Origin: Penium margaritaceum
Lineage: Eukaryota; Streptophyta; Zygnematophyceae; Desmidiales; Peniaceae
Direction: 5' to 3'
DNA: 43,102 nucleotides
Assembly (NCBI GenBank): GCA_023375785.1
Contig: SZWC01009432.1
Coordinates: 1-43,102, forward strand
Positions 20,077-32,339 of this stretch are shown one piece after another (positions within the stretch are counted from its first letter, which is position 1; each line of letters begins with the position of its first letter). The notes beneath the pieces were generated by a model. The model was given only the letters and a program-made list of their open reading frames with translations. It was not told the origin of the DNA and searched no databases. The position numbers were made by a program, and so were the translations under genes.

Positions 20077-20299
20077 AGAAAGATCATCGCCCAAACGAGA
20101 GAGACAATTTCTGTGAAATCTCCCCAGTGTTGATTACAAACAGTTTTCCTATGCTGTTGGCACTGCAGCCATGGATTGCAGCGGAACTGAACCTCTAGCT
20201 CACACTGAGCCAAGGGGGCACGCAGATGCCAATGAATGAGAAAATGCAATGGTTTCAAATATAAATACCCTTTTGGAACATGAGGTGTAGAAGCTAGTG

Positions 20300-21262
20300 T
20301 CCCTGCCACCTGGCCAAAAGACCATTGACATAAAGTGGGTGTTCAGAATTGAAAGGAATCTCAAGAATCTGATTGATGTTTATAAGGCATGACTTTCAAC
20401 TCAAGGTTTTCACAAAAATCCAGGAAAGGACTTTCCAGACACATATGCACCTGTGGGAAATCATGGAAGCAGTCGTGCTAGCACTGGCTCCACATGAGGA
20501 CTGGAAAATCCACCAGATGGATGTAAAAAGTGTTTTCTTCAATGGAACACTGGAAGACGAATTGTACCTAAGACAGCCAGAGGGCTATGAGGACGGAACA
20601 GACCATGTGTGGCTCTTGTTGAAAGCCCTGTATGGCCTCAATCAAGTGCCTTGTTGTTCCACCAAAGTGGTCTGTTGCATCCTGGATAGTGGTGTGTTCA
20701 CATGAATTTTTTGTGACCCCCCACTGTTCCTCTGATGGGATAATTGTCTTCCTGCTGCGTTGCTAGTTTATGTGGATGATCTGCTCATCTTGTCTCCCTC
20801 TCTCACACTCATTGGACAGGCCAAAGCACTGCTTGCAGCCCATATAAGATGACAGACCTAGGTGAGGCACAAAACTGCCTAGGCATGACCATCACACATG
20901 ATCGCGCAGCACAAACCCTAACCGTCCATCAAGGTCATTTCATTGAGCACCTTACTGAATGCTTCCAGCACATGGTACAGCATACACCCATAAGCCCTGT
21001 TGTCTACGCATACCTAGTGGATGCAAGTAGCACGGACTACGGATCCGACATAGACCCCACATTTCACAGACATCACTGGTAGTCTATCATATCTTGCCTC
21101 CACTACATGTATTGACATCACCTGAGCAGTAAATGTCCTCGCCTAGTTGAGCCAACAACCACGTAGAATTCACAAGAAAGCACTACTAAAGCTGTTGCAT
21201 TATGTGCTGCACTCTGCTAGTATTGGTCTGGTGTTTGCTCCTAATGCAGGTCCAGTTCTTGA
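20300..21262 (+). pseudogene. Element C reverse transcriptase and first part of RNase H
   Basis: The 20373 frame gives WKIHQMDVKSVFFNGTLEDEL (catalytic Asp of QMDV) and LYLRQPEGYEDG, then LLLKALYGLNQ, diagnostic for RVT_2. After a stop, LLVYVDDLLIL near 20770 keeps the YVDD box. MTDLGEAQNCLGMTI follows, then a poorly readable stretch, and KALLKLLHYVLHSASIGLVF and GPVLD at 21262, the start of RNase H, cut by E. The frame resumes at 27615. At least three stops or frameshifts. Confidence 0.85.
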
Positions 21263-22253
21263 TGTTGTATGTTTTGCCCCTTATAATTCCCAAGGCAGCA
21301 CCGGGAGGCGTCGACAAGCTGTTGGAGGGGGGAAAATCCTCACATTTTATCTTAGCTGCCTGAGGAGTGCTCCAAATACATATTGATTTTTAGTTTCAGA
21401 AAGTGGATGAGTTTCTGAATCCGGTGAAATTTGTTTCAACGGAATCAGACAAGTAACCAGAGAGATATGGGCTTCCAAAGATGGGGTGTGCGTGGCGGCT
21501 CTGGGAGTCGGCCGCAGTTTGACTGCCAGTGAAGAGTCCACCGGAACAAGTAACAAATGAAAATCTGGTGTTTTAGCCCTGGAAGGCTGCCAAGGCGTCC
21601 GGTGGATAAGATTGACTGGAACCAGTTGTGCAGGTTGTTACTGAGAGACAGCCAAAATCCTGGCTCGGAGTCCGAAACTCAGCAGCATAGCTTGTTACTC
21701 TGGAACTCGTTCAAAATTCTGACTGCAGGTCCGTGGACAGATTTTGAACCAAATCAATCTCCATCACCAAACTTGATGATTAACTCATCAAAATGAAACC
21801 CAAAGCACAGGGGGCACCGCAAGGACATGTAGGGACATCTACGCCTCCAGAAAGATGTTTTGATGGATCCTTGATGTGCGAGCGCGCTTCGGCAGGCAGG
21901 CACCACACACCCTTCTAAGTGAGCGGCTGGATTGGTGCGTAACGCTTCAGCAGATATAGCAGGAGCTATGGTTAACCGAATCGCACGCAGTTTGGTACGT
22001 TGGGAAGCTTGAGACTAGCGCTAGAACTCGTCAGTTTATGTGTAAGTCCAAAAACAAAATGCAAACATGAGTTATTCCCTTAAAAAAAAACGCAACTGTC
22101 TTGCAACTCTGTCCAACTCCCACAAACATATCGCGAGGCGACTAGAAAGCTCATACTCAGACCCAGAATCTGCACTAAACAGAAAGCAATGAACGAAAGT
22201 GAAGACCCTTCAGGAACGTTGGAACTGCCACCACCCGGCCGCAGTTTGTGACA
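21263..22253 (+). repeat. Element E 5' LTR
   Basis: Direct repeat of 26620-27609; shared blocks include GATATGGGCTTCCAAAG, AAGATTGACTGGAACCAGTT and CCACCCGGCC. Starts TGTTGTATG, ends GTGACA. No primer binding site of the TGGTATCAGAGC type follows (GAGGCATATCGACCC instead). No heat-shock-like cluster or tRNA-like module was noticed. Confidence 0.9.
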
Positions 22254-22307
22254 GAGGCATATCGACCCACAACCCTGACCCGTCTACACATCACTCACAA
22301 CTTTTGC

Positions 22308-23589
22308 AATGGACTGGATTGTCATCGGGGATAACATCATCGTCAAAATCTGAGGTCTGGGAGTGGAAGACAATGCACATAGCGTAGAAGGAGATGCAAC
22401 ACATCCATGAGTATGCAGGTGGCCCTCGATTTGTATTATGGAAGTGGCACTTTGAGCTATACCTCATGCATAAGGGGCTGCTAGAGGTGATGAAGGGAAC
22501 GGAAGTCCTCAATTAAGTGAAAGCAAGAAAAGTGCATAAGGAGGCCTTTGCAAAAAAGAGCATAGAGGTGCTCATGCTGCTCGTGTGCGCAACGGCTTAG
22601 TCACAGTGGGGCTATTTCTAGGGCTGCACATTGGCAGCGGAGGCTTGGGAAAAACTTTACATTATCCAGCAATCCAAGCCGCTGGGGAACAAAATCTTCC
22701 TAATGAAGCGGTAATGGTGAGAATTGAGGAGGGAGACGATGTCATCTCTTCCATGCAGCAGGTCGAGTTGCTCGCCTCACAATGCAACGATGTGAGGTGG
22801 AAGATCGACAAATAGCTGTAGGCAATCACCCTCCTCATGGCCCTTCCTTATAGTTGGAGCCCTCTCATCAACGACTGCAGAGGATGCTCAGAGGACAAGC
22901 TCACCTATGGCACAGTTGTAGAGTACATTTGCAATGAGGCACAGGAACAGAGCTGCGGGGAGTCATCGTCTTCCTCATCAACCCTCGTCACCAAAACGCG
23001 TGGTGGAAGAAGCAAGGGCAAGGGAGGTGGCGGACATGGTGGTGGCAAAAAGGGCACCAAGGAGGGTGGGTGCTGCAACTGCAGCAAGGAAGGCCATTGG
23101 GCCCATGAGTGCACTGAGTAGGCAAAGGCCGGTGGCAAGGATGCCAAAGGCAAGAAGGCACTTCTCAACGGCACTGAAAGCTACTACTTCAAGAAGGCCA
23201 ACTGGTGATGCCTTGACTCCGGAGCGGAGGAGTACACCCAGGTCAAGAAGGTTATGTTCATCATCAACAAAAAGTCCAGCAAGTCCATGGTGGTTGTGAA
23301 CGACAAGGTTGAGGCGGCGGCTGGCCAAGGAGATGTAGATGTGGAGGTGGTGGTTGGTAGAAAGTGGGTGCAATGCGTCGTCAAGGACTTGCAGCATGTA
23401 ACCGGCTTGGCTGAAATTCTAAGTGTCAGCCGCTTGACGGACAAGGGGTACGCATTACTCTTCATGAGAAAGGAGGCAGTCATGTAAAAGGAAGGTGGTG
23501 GCGAGCTAATGGTGGAGGCTACATGTGAGAGAGGCCTCTTCATTGTGCAGACGAAGGTTATCCTTCCGGCAACAGATTCAATGGACTTG
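22308..23589 (+). pseudogene. Element E Gag, zinc knuckle and protease
   Basis: YAGGPRFVLWKWHFELYL is the Gag signature (cf. LWRWQFE in N1). After several stops, LTYGTVVEYICNEA leads to a Gly/Lys-rich tract (GKGGGGHGGGKKG) and the CCHC knuckle CNCSKEGHWAHEC. Protease: LDSGAEEYTQV with DSGA intact, then LQHVTGLAEILSVSRL. Ends with KEAVM stop at 23484. Roles as for other copia Gag-PR. Confidence 0.82.
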
Positions 23590-23689
23590 TAGAAACACAC
23601 CGTCAACTTGGGCAAAGGAGGGGGAGCTGATCTGGAGCTCTGGCTTTGACGATAGGGACATTCCTAACCCAGAGTTGTGAAGGAGATGG

Positions 23690-24738
23690 CAAGGCACGAG
23701 CTGGTATAGAGCTTCATCATTGACGGTACACAAGAGGCGACAGATGCAAGAGCACACAAAAATTGCAAGCCTTGCATTTTGGACAAGGCACGGGGTAAAC
23801 CGTTGAACGAGAACGTGAATTGCGCCTGATGGAGATCGTACACAGCAACAAGAGCAGACCATTCAACATGGCATTAAAGAGAAGGGCGCGTTACTTCATT
23901 ACCTTCATTAATGACTGTATCAGAAAAACTCTATGTGTACGTCATGAAGCAGAATGGTGAGGTCCTAGACTGGTTGAAGGATTATGTAGTCACGGTGGAA
24001 AGGTAGACGGACCGGAAGGTAAGAGCACTACGCAGGGACAACGGCGAAGAGAAAGGGGGCTGCAAAGGGTGGATGAAGCATAAGGACATAAAATGGGAAC
24101 AAACTACGCTGTATTTTCCTTAGTCTAATGGCCTGGTGGAGCGGAAAAACCAGAAGCTGCTCAACATTGTACAACTCATATTGGTGGGTACTTTGTTGCT
24201 GCGAAGCTTCTAGGGAGAAGCTGTGCATACGGCTAGCTACACCATCAATCTCACCCAAACAGTGGTACTCAAGGGAAAGAGCAGCTGGAAGAGGCCACCG
24301 GAGGTTTGGTGCAGATGCAAGCCAAGTGTGGCATACTTGAAAGCGTTGAGGTGGAAGGCACACATAATAGTGCAAGCTGCGCACCAGTACGAAAGCAAGC
24401 TGGAGCTATGGGCAAAGTTATATCTCTTCCTTGGCAATGAAAGCACACATAAGGTGAACCAACTCTACGACATGCACGAGATAATCTACAGCTGAGACAT
24501 TGAGTTTGTCGAGTAGCAAAGGTACAATAACAGCAAAATTGTGGACGTGGTGGACTCTCGAAAGACTGGGGAGTGGTTCCAAATCCTTGACTATGAGAAG
24601 GAGCCGGCGGATTCCAGACTTGAGAATGCGGCATTGGAGCGCCATGGTGCATCAGCAGTGGCAGCCAATGCGGAGGAATCTGATGACAATCAAGCTCATG
24701 AGGATATCCACCAGAAGGATCCGACGGATGAGGTATGA
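23690..24738 (+). pseudogene. Element E integrase and linker
   Basis: KNCKPCILDKARG (GAG-pre-integrase end), YFITFINDCIRK with Asn in place of the first Asp of the usual FIDD, LRRDNGEE (second Asp), and LYFP then TAG (24121-24123) then SNGLVERKN, which keeps the catalytic Glu. Another TAG at 24004 replaces an expected Gln (VER-stop-TDRK). The linker 24541-24738 is acidic (DVVDSRKTGEW..., EEPADS-like). Not functional. Confidence 0.8.
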
Positions 24739-25035
24739 AGGGTGCCAAGGTGCACAGTCCCGGCGGAGTATGAGCCAGACGTTAGTGGAAAATCCACTGG
24801 ACGCGCCGCCCGTCCAGGCGATGTTGTGCCAGAGCGGGAGAGATTCTCAGGGAGCCATCCAGTCCATGATTCACCGAAGCTTTCAGAATCAACAGAATCG
24901 CAATAGAGTGAAGATGTACCACAAACGGGGAAGCGCTTTGACACAAGCACCGTTGGATGGATCAGCATGATGCAGTGCATGCTGGATACATCACCGGAGC
25001 CAACAACCATGAAGGAGGCACTTCCATGGCACAAA

Positions 25036-25640
25036 GGGGATTAATGGGATGCAACCATCAAATCAGAGCTGGCATCCATCATGGAAAATGACACGTGGGA
25101 AGTCATTGGCTGGCCAAAAGATGCCAAGGTCATCCACTCAAAGTGGGTCTTTAAAAACAAGTTACCAAAGGAAGGGGTAGTGGACTAATGAAATGCACAG
25201 GTAGTGGCAAAGGGATACACACAGTGTAAGGGCAAGAAATACGTTCACTCCTATTGCCAGGTTCACAAGCATATGGGTGATCCTCGCGGTGGCAGCCACA
25301 AAGGACATACAGCTCCTCCGAATGGATCTTAAGATAGCCTTCATCAAAGACATCATAGACAAAGAGATCTACATGGAGGTGTTAGAGGGGATGTAGGCAC
25401 CGGAGGGTAATGTTTTCAATGTGTAGAAGTCCTTGTACAAGCTAAAACAATCGCCCAGATGTTGCTACTAATAGATGGATAGCTTCATGACACAACTCGG
25501 CTTCAAGCGCTGTGAGTTGCATCACATGGTATACGGGTGGCACGACAAGTAGCTCCATCAGATCGTTGCACTCTATGTGATTTTGTGCTCGACAAACCTG
25601 CCAAGCCTAAACGAGGTGGAAATGCAGTTGATCAACAGAT
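25036..25640 (+). pseudogene. Element E reverse transcriptase
   Basis: IKSELASIMENDTWEVI and VIHSKWVFKNKLPKEG begin RVT_2. VVAKGYTQCKGKKY continues, then MDLKIAFIKDIIDKEIYMEVLEGM and a TAG (25394) where Gln is expected before APEG. KSLYKLKQSPRC and LGFKRCELHHMVYGWHD follow. The YVDD box is destroyed: IVALYVILCSTNL. Several stops and frame changes. Confidence 0.8.
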
Positions 25641-26600
25641 TAGAGACATCGGGCATGGGAGAGCTGGAGTACTACCTCCAGTTGAGTATCATGCAGAACT
25701 GGAAGGCACACACATTTAAGCTAGGACAGGCAAATTGTATGGCCAAGGTGCTGAGGGGGTATGGCATGGAGGAGATCAAAATAGTTGGCACTTCGGTCTC
25801 CGTGACCTGTGAACTGAGTGCGGCAATAGCGCCGCAGAAAAAAGAAGAGCGAGAGGATATGGGAAGGGTTCACTACCAATCGATGGTGGACAGCCTCATG
25901 TACGCCATGGCTGGGACTCGACCAGACTTGGCTTATGCGGTGGGCCAAGTGAGCAGGAATGTGGCCGATCCAGGGCCACTACACTAGAAGGCATTCAAGC
26001 ACATCCTCCACTATGTGCAAGCAACGCAGCACATGTGCCTGAGGTTTGGCAACAAAAGGTGGCTGGACCCTTTGCGTCTGGTCTGCTTCACGGATGCACA
26101 CTAAGCTGGCAATGTGGACAAGCAGAATTCCACATTAGACTACGTGTTCTTCCTCGCTGGTGCAACGGTCTCATGGTGCAACAGAAAGCAAGAGTGCATC
26201 GCCACCTCCATAGTAGAGTTGGCGTACATCACGTTAGCCAAAGTGATGAAGGAGACGGTGTGCCTTTGCAAGTTGCTAATGGAGCTGGACGTGGCGCAGC
26301 AAGAGCCAATAGTGGTGGAGGAGGACAACACCGGCGCTATCTTGCTGACCAACAACCTGACGCAGTACAGGACGATGAAGCACATCAACATGCAGTACCA
26401 TTACGCATGGGACAGGGTGGAGAAGGAAAAGCTGGTGTTGAAGCACTGTAGCACAGGCCACATTCTTGTGGATTGCTTGACCAAAGTACAACCAGTGGAT
26501 CGGCATGTGATGAGTGTGGCTGGACATGGGATGACCAGCTGTGAAGGCTGGAGGGTACAGCAAAAGATGAGTAAGAGGAAGCAGGAGCAGCAGGCATGGT
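25577..26600 (+). pseudogene. Element E RT thumb and RNase H
   Basis: YYLQLSIMQNWKAHTFKLGQ, YQSMVDSLMYAMAGTRPDLAYAVGQVSR (RT end), then RNase H: FTDAH stop AGNVDKQNSTLDYVFFLAGATVSW, QECIATSIVELAYITLAKV (Glu of the second motif kept), VEEDNTGAILLTNN, KHINMQYHYAWD, STGHILVDCLTKVQP. The stop at 26101 sits where DW of DADWAGD is expected. From 26114 on the frame is long and open. Confidence 0.85.
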
Positions 26601-26606
26601 AGGTAC

Positions 26607-26619
26607 AAGGGGGAGAGAG
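26607..26619 (+). other. Element E polypurine tract
   Basis: AAGGGGGAGAGAG directly before the TGCTATTTT start of the 3' LTR, the plus-strand primer site expected at this position. Confidence 0.85.
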
Positions 26620-27609
26620 TGCTATTTTTTTCCCCTTAGCATACCCAAGGCGGCACCGGAGGTGTTGAAAAGCTGATGGAAGGATAAAAATCCTCGGATT
26701 TTACTTTAGCTACCTGAGGATTGCTCCAAATGCAGATTGGACTCAAATTCCTGAAAGTTGATGATTTACTGAATCTGGTGGAAGTTGTTTCACTGGAATC
26801 AAACAAGTAACAAGGGAGATATGGGCTTCCAAAGTTGGGGTATGCGCGGTGGCTCTAGGAGTCTGTTGCGGTTCGACTGCCGGTGAAAAATCCACCAGAA
26901 CAAGTAACAAATGTACATCTGGTGTTTTAGCCCCAGAGGACTACTAAGGTGTCTCGTGGGTAAGATTGACTGGAACCAGTTGTGCAGGTTGTTACTGAGA
27001 GACTACGCCAAAATCCTGGCTGGATGTCCGAAACTCAGTCGTAGAGTTTGTTACTCGGGGACTTGGTCAAAATTGCGACTACACGTCTGCAGACAGATTT
27101 CAAACCACATCAATCTCCATCACCAAACTCGATGATTAACTCGTCAAAATGCAATCCAAAAGTATAGGGACCACTGCCACGATGTGTAGGGACATTTGTG
27201 CCTCTAGAAAGGCGTTTTGATGGGTTCTTCGATGTGCGAGGGCGCTTCGGCGGGCGGGTACCACATGCGCCGCTAAGTGAGCAGCTTGATTGGTGTGTCG
27301 CGCTTTGGCAAACGTAGCAGGAGCTTTGGCAAATGAAATTGCACGCAGGTTGGTGCATTGGGAAGCTTGATACTTGACCTAAAACTCATCCGGATATGTC
27401 AAAGTCCAAGAAGAAAATGCATAATTGCATTTTTCCGTTTGAAAAACGTAACTGTCTGGCAACTCTATCTATCTCCCACAAACATAGCGTGAGTTGACTA
27501 GAAATCTCACACTTAGACTCAGAACTTGCACAAAACAGAAAGAAGTGACCACAAGTGAAGGCCCTTCAAGCACGTTGGGACTGCAACCACCCGGCCACAG
27601 TTTCTGACA
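26620..27609 (+). repeat. Element E 3' LTR
   Basis: 990 bp, pair of 21263-22253. Starts TGCTATTTTTTT, ends CTGACA, followed by target duplication CTGGA. Divergence between the two copies is visible throughout. Confidence 0.9.
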
Positions 27610-28067
27610 CTGGATGAGTACTATAACAGTGACTTTTCACGCCATTGTGCGACTCACAGCCAGAGTGGACACATGTTTTGTGTGTGGGAGACTGCTGTTT
27701 CTTGGCACAGGGCTAAACATTCATGCGTGGAAAGAAGCATGGCTGAGGCAGAATACATGGTGTTAAGGGAGGCAGCATGTTAGGGGATCAAGCGTGTACA
27801 TCTTCTTGAGGAACTTGTCATGTTGTACCTGTGCATAGTGAGAGCTTAGCAGCACAATGCATTGCAGCAAATGATGGTATATTCCATCCACGCACAAAGC
27901 AAATCAATGACAAACATCACTTTGTTTGAGAGGCTGTGGAGGTTTGGACAGTTGAATTGTGTGCCATCAGTGGACAGGCACATCTAGAAGACTTTCTCAC
28001 AACAGCTCTCTCATCCTCCTCCCTCCCACTCCAATACCTTAGCTGCATGCCCGTTGCACTCCCGTCC
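27610..28067 (+). pseudogene. Element C RNase H, second part
   Basis: Continues the frame broken at 21262: LDEYYNSDFSRHCATHSQSGHMF (first Asp region), VSWHRAKHSCVERSMAEAEYMVLREAAC (second motif Glu in AEAEY), a TAG stop, GIKRVHLLEELVML, and later DNQS-type and KHIDI-type motifs that are badly degraded (SIHAQSKSMTNITLF). The order matches copia RNase H. Confidence 0.82.
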
Positions 28068-28074
28068 AAGGGGA
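28068..28074 (+). other. Element C polypurine tract
   Basis: AAGGGGA (continued by C) shortly before the inferred 3' LTR start at 28077 (TCTTAGTCC, for TGTTAACTG in the 5' LTR). Confidence 0.55.
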
Positions 28075-28653
28075 CGTCTTAGTCCCTCTCTGAAATCCTT
28101 CATGGTTTGGTCGTGAGTTTGTAGGGCATACTGGAGCAGGGAGTGGAGGCAACGCAATGTCACGGCACGCGACCCTCAAGCTCAGCAGGAGTGGTCGCCT
28201 CCATCCTCCCTGCATGTCTTATCTCCTTCTTGTCAGAGCTCAACGACGTCAACCCATGTTTAGTGCTCAATGAAAAACCTACTTTTCTCTCCATGTTAGA
28301 AGTGACATAGTTTCGGTCTTGTATCGCTAAACATATTTGTAGATTGGAACTCTGCATGTGGTAGAGAAAAAGCAGGTCACTTTGGTAGTAACATATTCTA
28401 CGAGACATCTGGGCAGCGCAAGCCCTTGCGCACCAGGTTTTGGGTTTTGACGGGATTTCCCCCCTGTTTCAGTTCATTCGCTTTTGAGCCTCACTCGTTG
28501 GCAAATGGGTGGAGCTCGTTGAGTAAACTTTTAGCTGTAATTCTTCTGTGCCTTGTGACCAACTGTTTTCTAGGGTTGTGGCCATGGCCGTCCATGGATT
28601 TGGACTTTACTTGCACTCACTCCGCCAGTGTTGACCTTGGTGCCTTGAACATT

Positions 28654-28704
28654 GGTACATCAATGTCCACATTGATGTACCCATGGTTGGCCACATCGAT
28701 GTGG
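28654..28704. repeat. Left subterminal palindromes of hAT G
   Basis: Inverted repeat GGTACATCAATG / CATTGATGTACC (28654-28665, 28670-28681, 12-bp perfect arms, 4-base loop) and the 14-bp palindrome CCACATCGATGTGG (28691-28704). The same ACATCAATG core returns near the right end. Subterminal repeats of hAT elements are transposase binding sites. Confidence 0.7.
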
Positions 28705-28709
28705 ACATA

Positions 28710-29200
28710 GTGGGCGGGCTCAATGCAGATGCATTGGAACATGGGATTGCACAAAAGATTTGAGGTAGCCAAAGATGTGAAACGCATGACCTCTTCAAAT
28801 CCTTAGTTATGGCATCTCTCAAGGTCATAAACTTTATCAACGCACCTAAGAGAAAACTACAAAAACATGTTACAATGTGCTAGTTATGAATTTTCACTAC
28901 CTCTCCATCACTGATGAGCACTAAAAAGCAAAGAACGTAATGTGAAGCCATTGTGCCACACGCACCCTGACCAAGCACAGAGCAAATCAGGCAAAGGCAT
29001 GGACATCAAGCAAACAGCTTCAGGTTACAAATTATCCACCATTTCATTCGCATGTGTACACAACCTCCATGTTATGAGCTCTTCCGATGTTCATTCAACA
29101 TCAGTAAAAGCATAACAATGTAATGCACACGATGGAAATGGATCTGTCAATCATAGAATGTAGAATCTGACACATACTCCCAAAAACATTGTCAGAACAG
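28710..29200. other. Non-coding left arm of hAT G
   Basis: About 490 bp between the subterminal palindromes and the transposase tail. No open frame or repeat of note; AT-richer than the coding part. By position it is the 3' untranslated side of the transposase gene. Confidence 0.5.
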
Positions 29201-29204
29201 TGTC

Positions 29205-32200
29205 CTACTTCAGGAATGTTGCAGCTCTGTGCCTTGCGAACCTGCTGGCTGTTGTAGCTGCCACTGCACTACGTGTAGGAAGTTTTGATGCCCTTGCTGC
29301 TGCTAGGGCAACAAGGGCAGCACGCTTTGCACTATGCTTCGAACTGCCAATCCTTGAAGCTGCCGTTGATGCTGGATCACGTGTTTTTGTTGAAGCCAAC
29401 TGCCCACCTGCTGCTCCTTCCTCACCTACTCCTTGTCCATCAACTGATCCACCTGCTTGTCCATCCTCACCTGACCTTCCTACCTGCCCACCATCTGCTC
29501 CTGCCCCATCTGCTGCTTCCTCCTCAGCTACCACTCCCTCCCGACCGGCTGCTCCCTCATCACCTGCTTCTCCTTCCCCACTTGTTGCAACTGCACCATT
29601 TCCTGGTACCTCCCCACTTGCCTATCCTTCCCCACCTGCTATTGCTTCTTCACCCCCCCCTCTTCCCAGCCTGGTGTGCCATCGACATCTGCTTCCCTCT
29701 CTGTAATTTCTGCTCTATTGCCAGTAGTTGCTCCTCTACTTGCTGCTCCATCCCCACTGGCTTCTCTCCTCCATCCCAGAGTTGTACTGCTCTTCTCCAG
29801 CTTCTCCTGTGTGCAAACACGCACTGGAAATGCATGAAGAAGTCCAGGTGTATCACTCATGACATGCACAGAGGCCATAACCTCCACCACATCATCATCA
29901 CCTCCTAATGCATCCGCATCCCCCTCCTCCTCCTCATCCTCACCTTCATCATCTGTCTCCTAGTCATCCTCAGGTTCACTCAGTACTCCCTCTTCCTCAA
30001 TCACCTCACCGTTTTCCTCGCTGGAATCTCCTCCTGCTTCTGCTCCAGCTGCCAAGGCCCTGGCTAGATCGTTTGCTAGATTTCTTCCATTCTTGCCGTA
30101 ATGTTTGTGCAAGCAGACATGGCACCGCACAAGGAGCTCCAGGCTTGAGACCTTGAGCCTGTTCCTCCTAGCAGTAGCGATGAGCTCATGTGCAGAAAAC
30201 ACACGTTCAGACTCAGACGAGGAGCATGGCTATGAAAGGAGCCTCAAGGCCAAATCCATCAGCACTGGATGATTGCACATATAATGCACGTGCCACTAAA
30301 TGGCAGTCATTGTCCCACACTTCACTTTTGCAACTGCAGCAAAAGCGTTCACATTCCTACGTGGTGTTGCCATGGGATCATGGTGCACTACTGAATGTCC
30401 CAACTGGAAATCCCCAGTATCATTCATGATTTTTTTCTTGCTTATCCTGAGGAACCAAGGCCTCCACCATAGCCTGCCAGGCCTGGGTGTTTGCATCCTT
30501 CAACAGGTCATTCCTGAAATGCTCTGGATGCAGCAGCTGAGCAGCGGCATACAGAGGACACGACATGTCCTTTGACCAATGGTGGTCAAGCCTACCCAAA
30601 ACAAAGTTTACGTGACACTCTGCAACCTTTCTCCCCTTCCTTCCTTTCTTCTCGGTCAATACCTTTAGCTGTTCAGCACAGCCAAGCAACCCCTCGTAGA
30701 TTTTACCAGCCCCGCCACCAGGCAAGTCAGCCACACGTAACACCTTCACTAATGGCAACAGGAGATCCTGCAACTGTCTCATCTGCAGCCAGAAGTCGTT
30801 GCCGCGTACAATCCTTCTCACCTCCTTCTTCCTGCTCCTGAACCCCGCATTCCTCTGCGACCCAATCTGCTTCCAAACATCCAGCTGCACAAACTCCTCC
30901 AACTCCTCCCTCAGCTCCAGAAACCTCTCAACCATGCCAAAGACAGAAGCCAAGCGGGTGTCACACCTGTTCTTCAGCACCTTTCCCTCTGTCTTGTCCT
31001 TCAGCCATGTCCGAGGTATGGCGTTGTTCCTGAAAAAGGCAATCACCTTCTCAAATCTCCCAATGATCCTAGCACCCCATGCCAACTTTCCAACGTCCTT
31101 CATGGTGAGGTCTATGCTTTGAGTACAACATCCCTAGAAGAAAAGCTTTGGGAACTGCTGCCTGAGCTTGGAAAATGCTTTCTTGTTGATGGACTCATTG
31201 TCACATATAACAGAAACAACTCTTTCCTCACCTACTGCTGTAATTGCCACCTCTATCATGGAAGCAGCATGGTCTGCATTCCTTTTCAGTCCACTGACAT
31301 CACGTGAAAAGAGGTGGACAGATCCCATGGCATTCACTGCCATGGCATTGTGAATGGGTCTAACCTGCAGGTCCGACCACTCATCCACTGCCAATCTTGT
31401 TCCATAGGTCAACCATCCCTGCATCTGTGGTGCATCAAGCTCTGCCAACTCTGCATCCAAATTAGGCAGCAGGTCAGTGGTCACAATGTTTCTGCTTGGC
31501 AGCCAGAAACTGGCAGTTGTCTTCTTCCCTGACTTGATGACTTTGAGGAGAACCTGTTCTTGACAGAACGATACAGGCAGAGCTGCAATGGCCATCAGCT
31601 TTACGATTTCCAGCTCGCAGCGGTCATTGTAGTACCTGTCCGAATGCTCCACCATGGTTGATTGGTAGATGGAAGAAGCCTTGTTCATTTCAAACAGCGG
31701 GACCTCATCCTCGAGAGTTGCTGCAGCTACCGGCCTACTTGGACGGATGTGTCCATCTTCATCGACAATCGAGTCCTTCTGCAGTGTGATTCCCACGTTG
31801 GCTACCTGTGTCGCCTTCTCTTGTGCCTACCACAGCTGCAGCCAAACAACCGGCTTGTCCTTGGTTCCCATTCAGCACCCTCTCCCTTGTACAGCTTCGT
31901 ATTGTATGGCTGCCATCCTGCTGTGTGAGGAGGGACACGCTCCAAGCCCAGAGCATCCCTAGTTGTTGATTGGGGATAGGGACACTTCCCCACGTTCGGG
32001 TTGTTGCAAGCAAAGTGTCCATGGATGCGGTCACACGTACAGCTGACTTTCTTCGTATACAACCCACAAACAAAGCCTGCCTTGTTGCTGCTCTTTGGAC
32101 ATGGTTCGCCGTGCTTGGACAGCTCCTTGGTGAGAAAGTCACCATTCAGTGCCCTCCTCCTAGGTGGACTTCACTTGTTTGCGTCAAACTGGGCAGACAC

Positions 32201-32296
32201 GGTAGACACTGGAGCAGCCAAGGGACTGGATGCAGCGGTGGAAGCTTTGTTTGAGCTTGGCTGAAACCTTGGCTGAGAGCTTGGTTGAGATGCCAT
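29205..32296 (-). pseudogene. hAT transposase (BED-like finger, DUF659, hAT dimerisation), decayed
   Basis: The likely start is ATG at 32296 (MASQPSSQPRFQPSSNK). Then CGLYTKKVSCTCDRIHGHFAC, a Cys/His cluster of BED type near 32050. After a frameshift at about 31800: SFWLPSRNIVTTDLL, RLAVDEWSDLQVRPIHNAMAV and VVSVICDNESINKKAFSKL, the DUF659 catalytic core with two Asp. A TAG at 31134-31136 precedes GCCTQSIDLTMKDVGKLAWG, the C..H-type insertion of hATs. After a second frameshift near 30450: HPVLMDLALRLLS, TAG, PCSSSESERVFSAHELIATARRNRL, the C-terminal dimerisation motif. An acidic, low-complexity tail follows. It would cut and paste elements with these ends; this copy is broken by at least three stops and two frameshifts. 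Confidence 0.87.
29396..29660. repeat. Degenerate minisatellite in transposase tail
   Basis: On the plus strand, imperfect repetition of CCACCTGCTCCTTCC-like units (Pro/Ala/Ser-rich if read on plus). On the minus strand it reads as a Gly/Glu/Gln/Val-rich tail (QVGKE, QMGQEQMVGR). The long plus-strand frame here is a by-product of the repeat composition. Confidence 0.65.
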
Positions 32297-32339
32297 GACA
32301 AGAGGAATGTCCGCCGGGTGGGACACGGTAGCAATGCCT

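Larger units (their letters stand above)
21263..27609 (+). mobile_element. Nested copia E with both LTRs, inside RNase H of C
   Basis: LTRs of 991 bp (21263-22253) and 990 bp (26620-27609), same orientation, TG...TGACA ends. Target duplication CTTGA (21258-21262) / CTGGA (27610-27614), one mismatch. The host reading joins as ...PVLD + EYYNSDF, the expected L.xYxD.D of copia RNase H, confirming the insertion. The internal 4.37 kb is a complete but decayed Gag-PR-INT-RT-RNaseH on the plus strand with many stops. Confidence 0.92.

Noticed and set aside
19511..20309. Four long open frames across the N gap on both strands
   Set aside because: They are open only because undetermined bases contain no stops; the ends are poly-G and GA-repeat translations.
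29200..29908. Plus-strand Ala/Pro/Ser-rich open frames (168 and 207 aa)
   Set aside because: They lie opposite the hAT transposase tail and are explained by the CCACCTGCTCCTTCC-like repeat composition.
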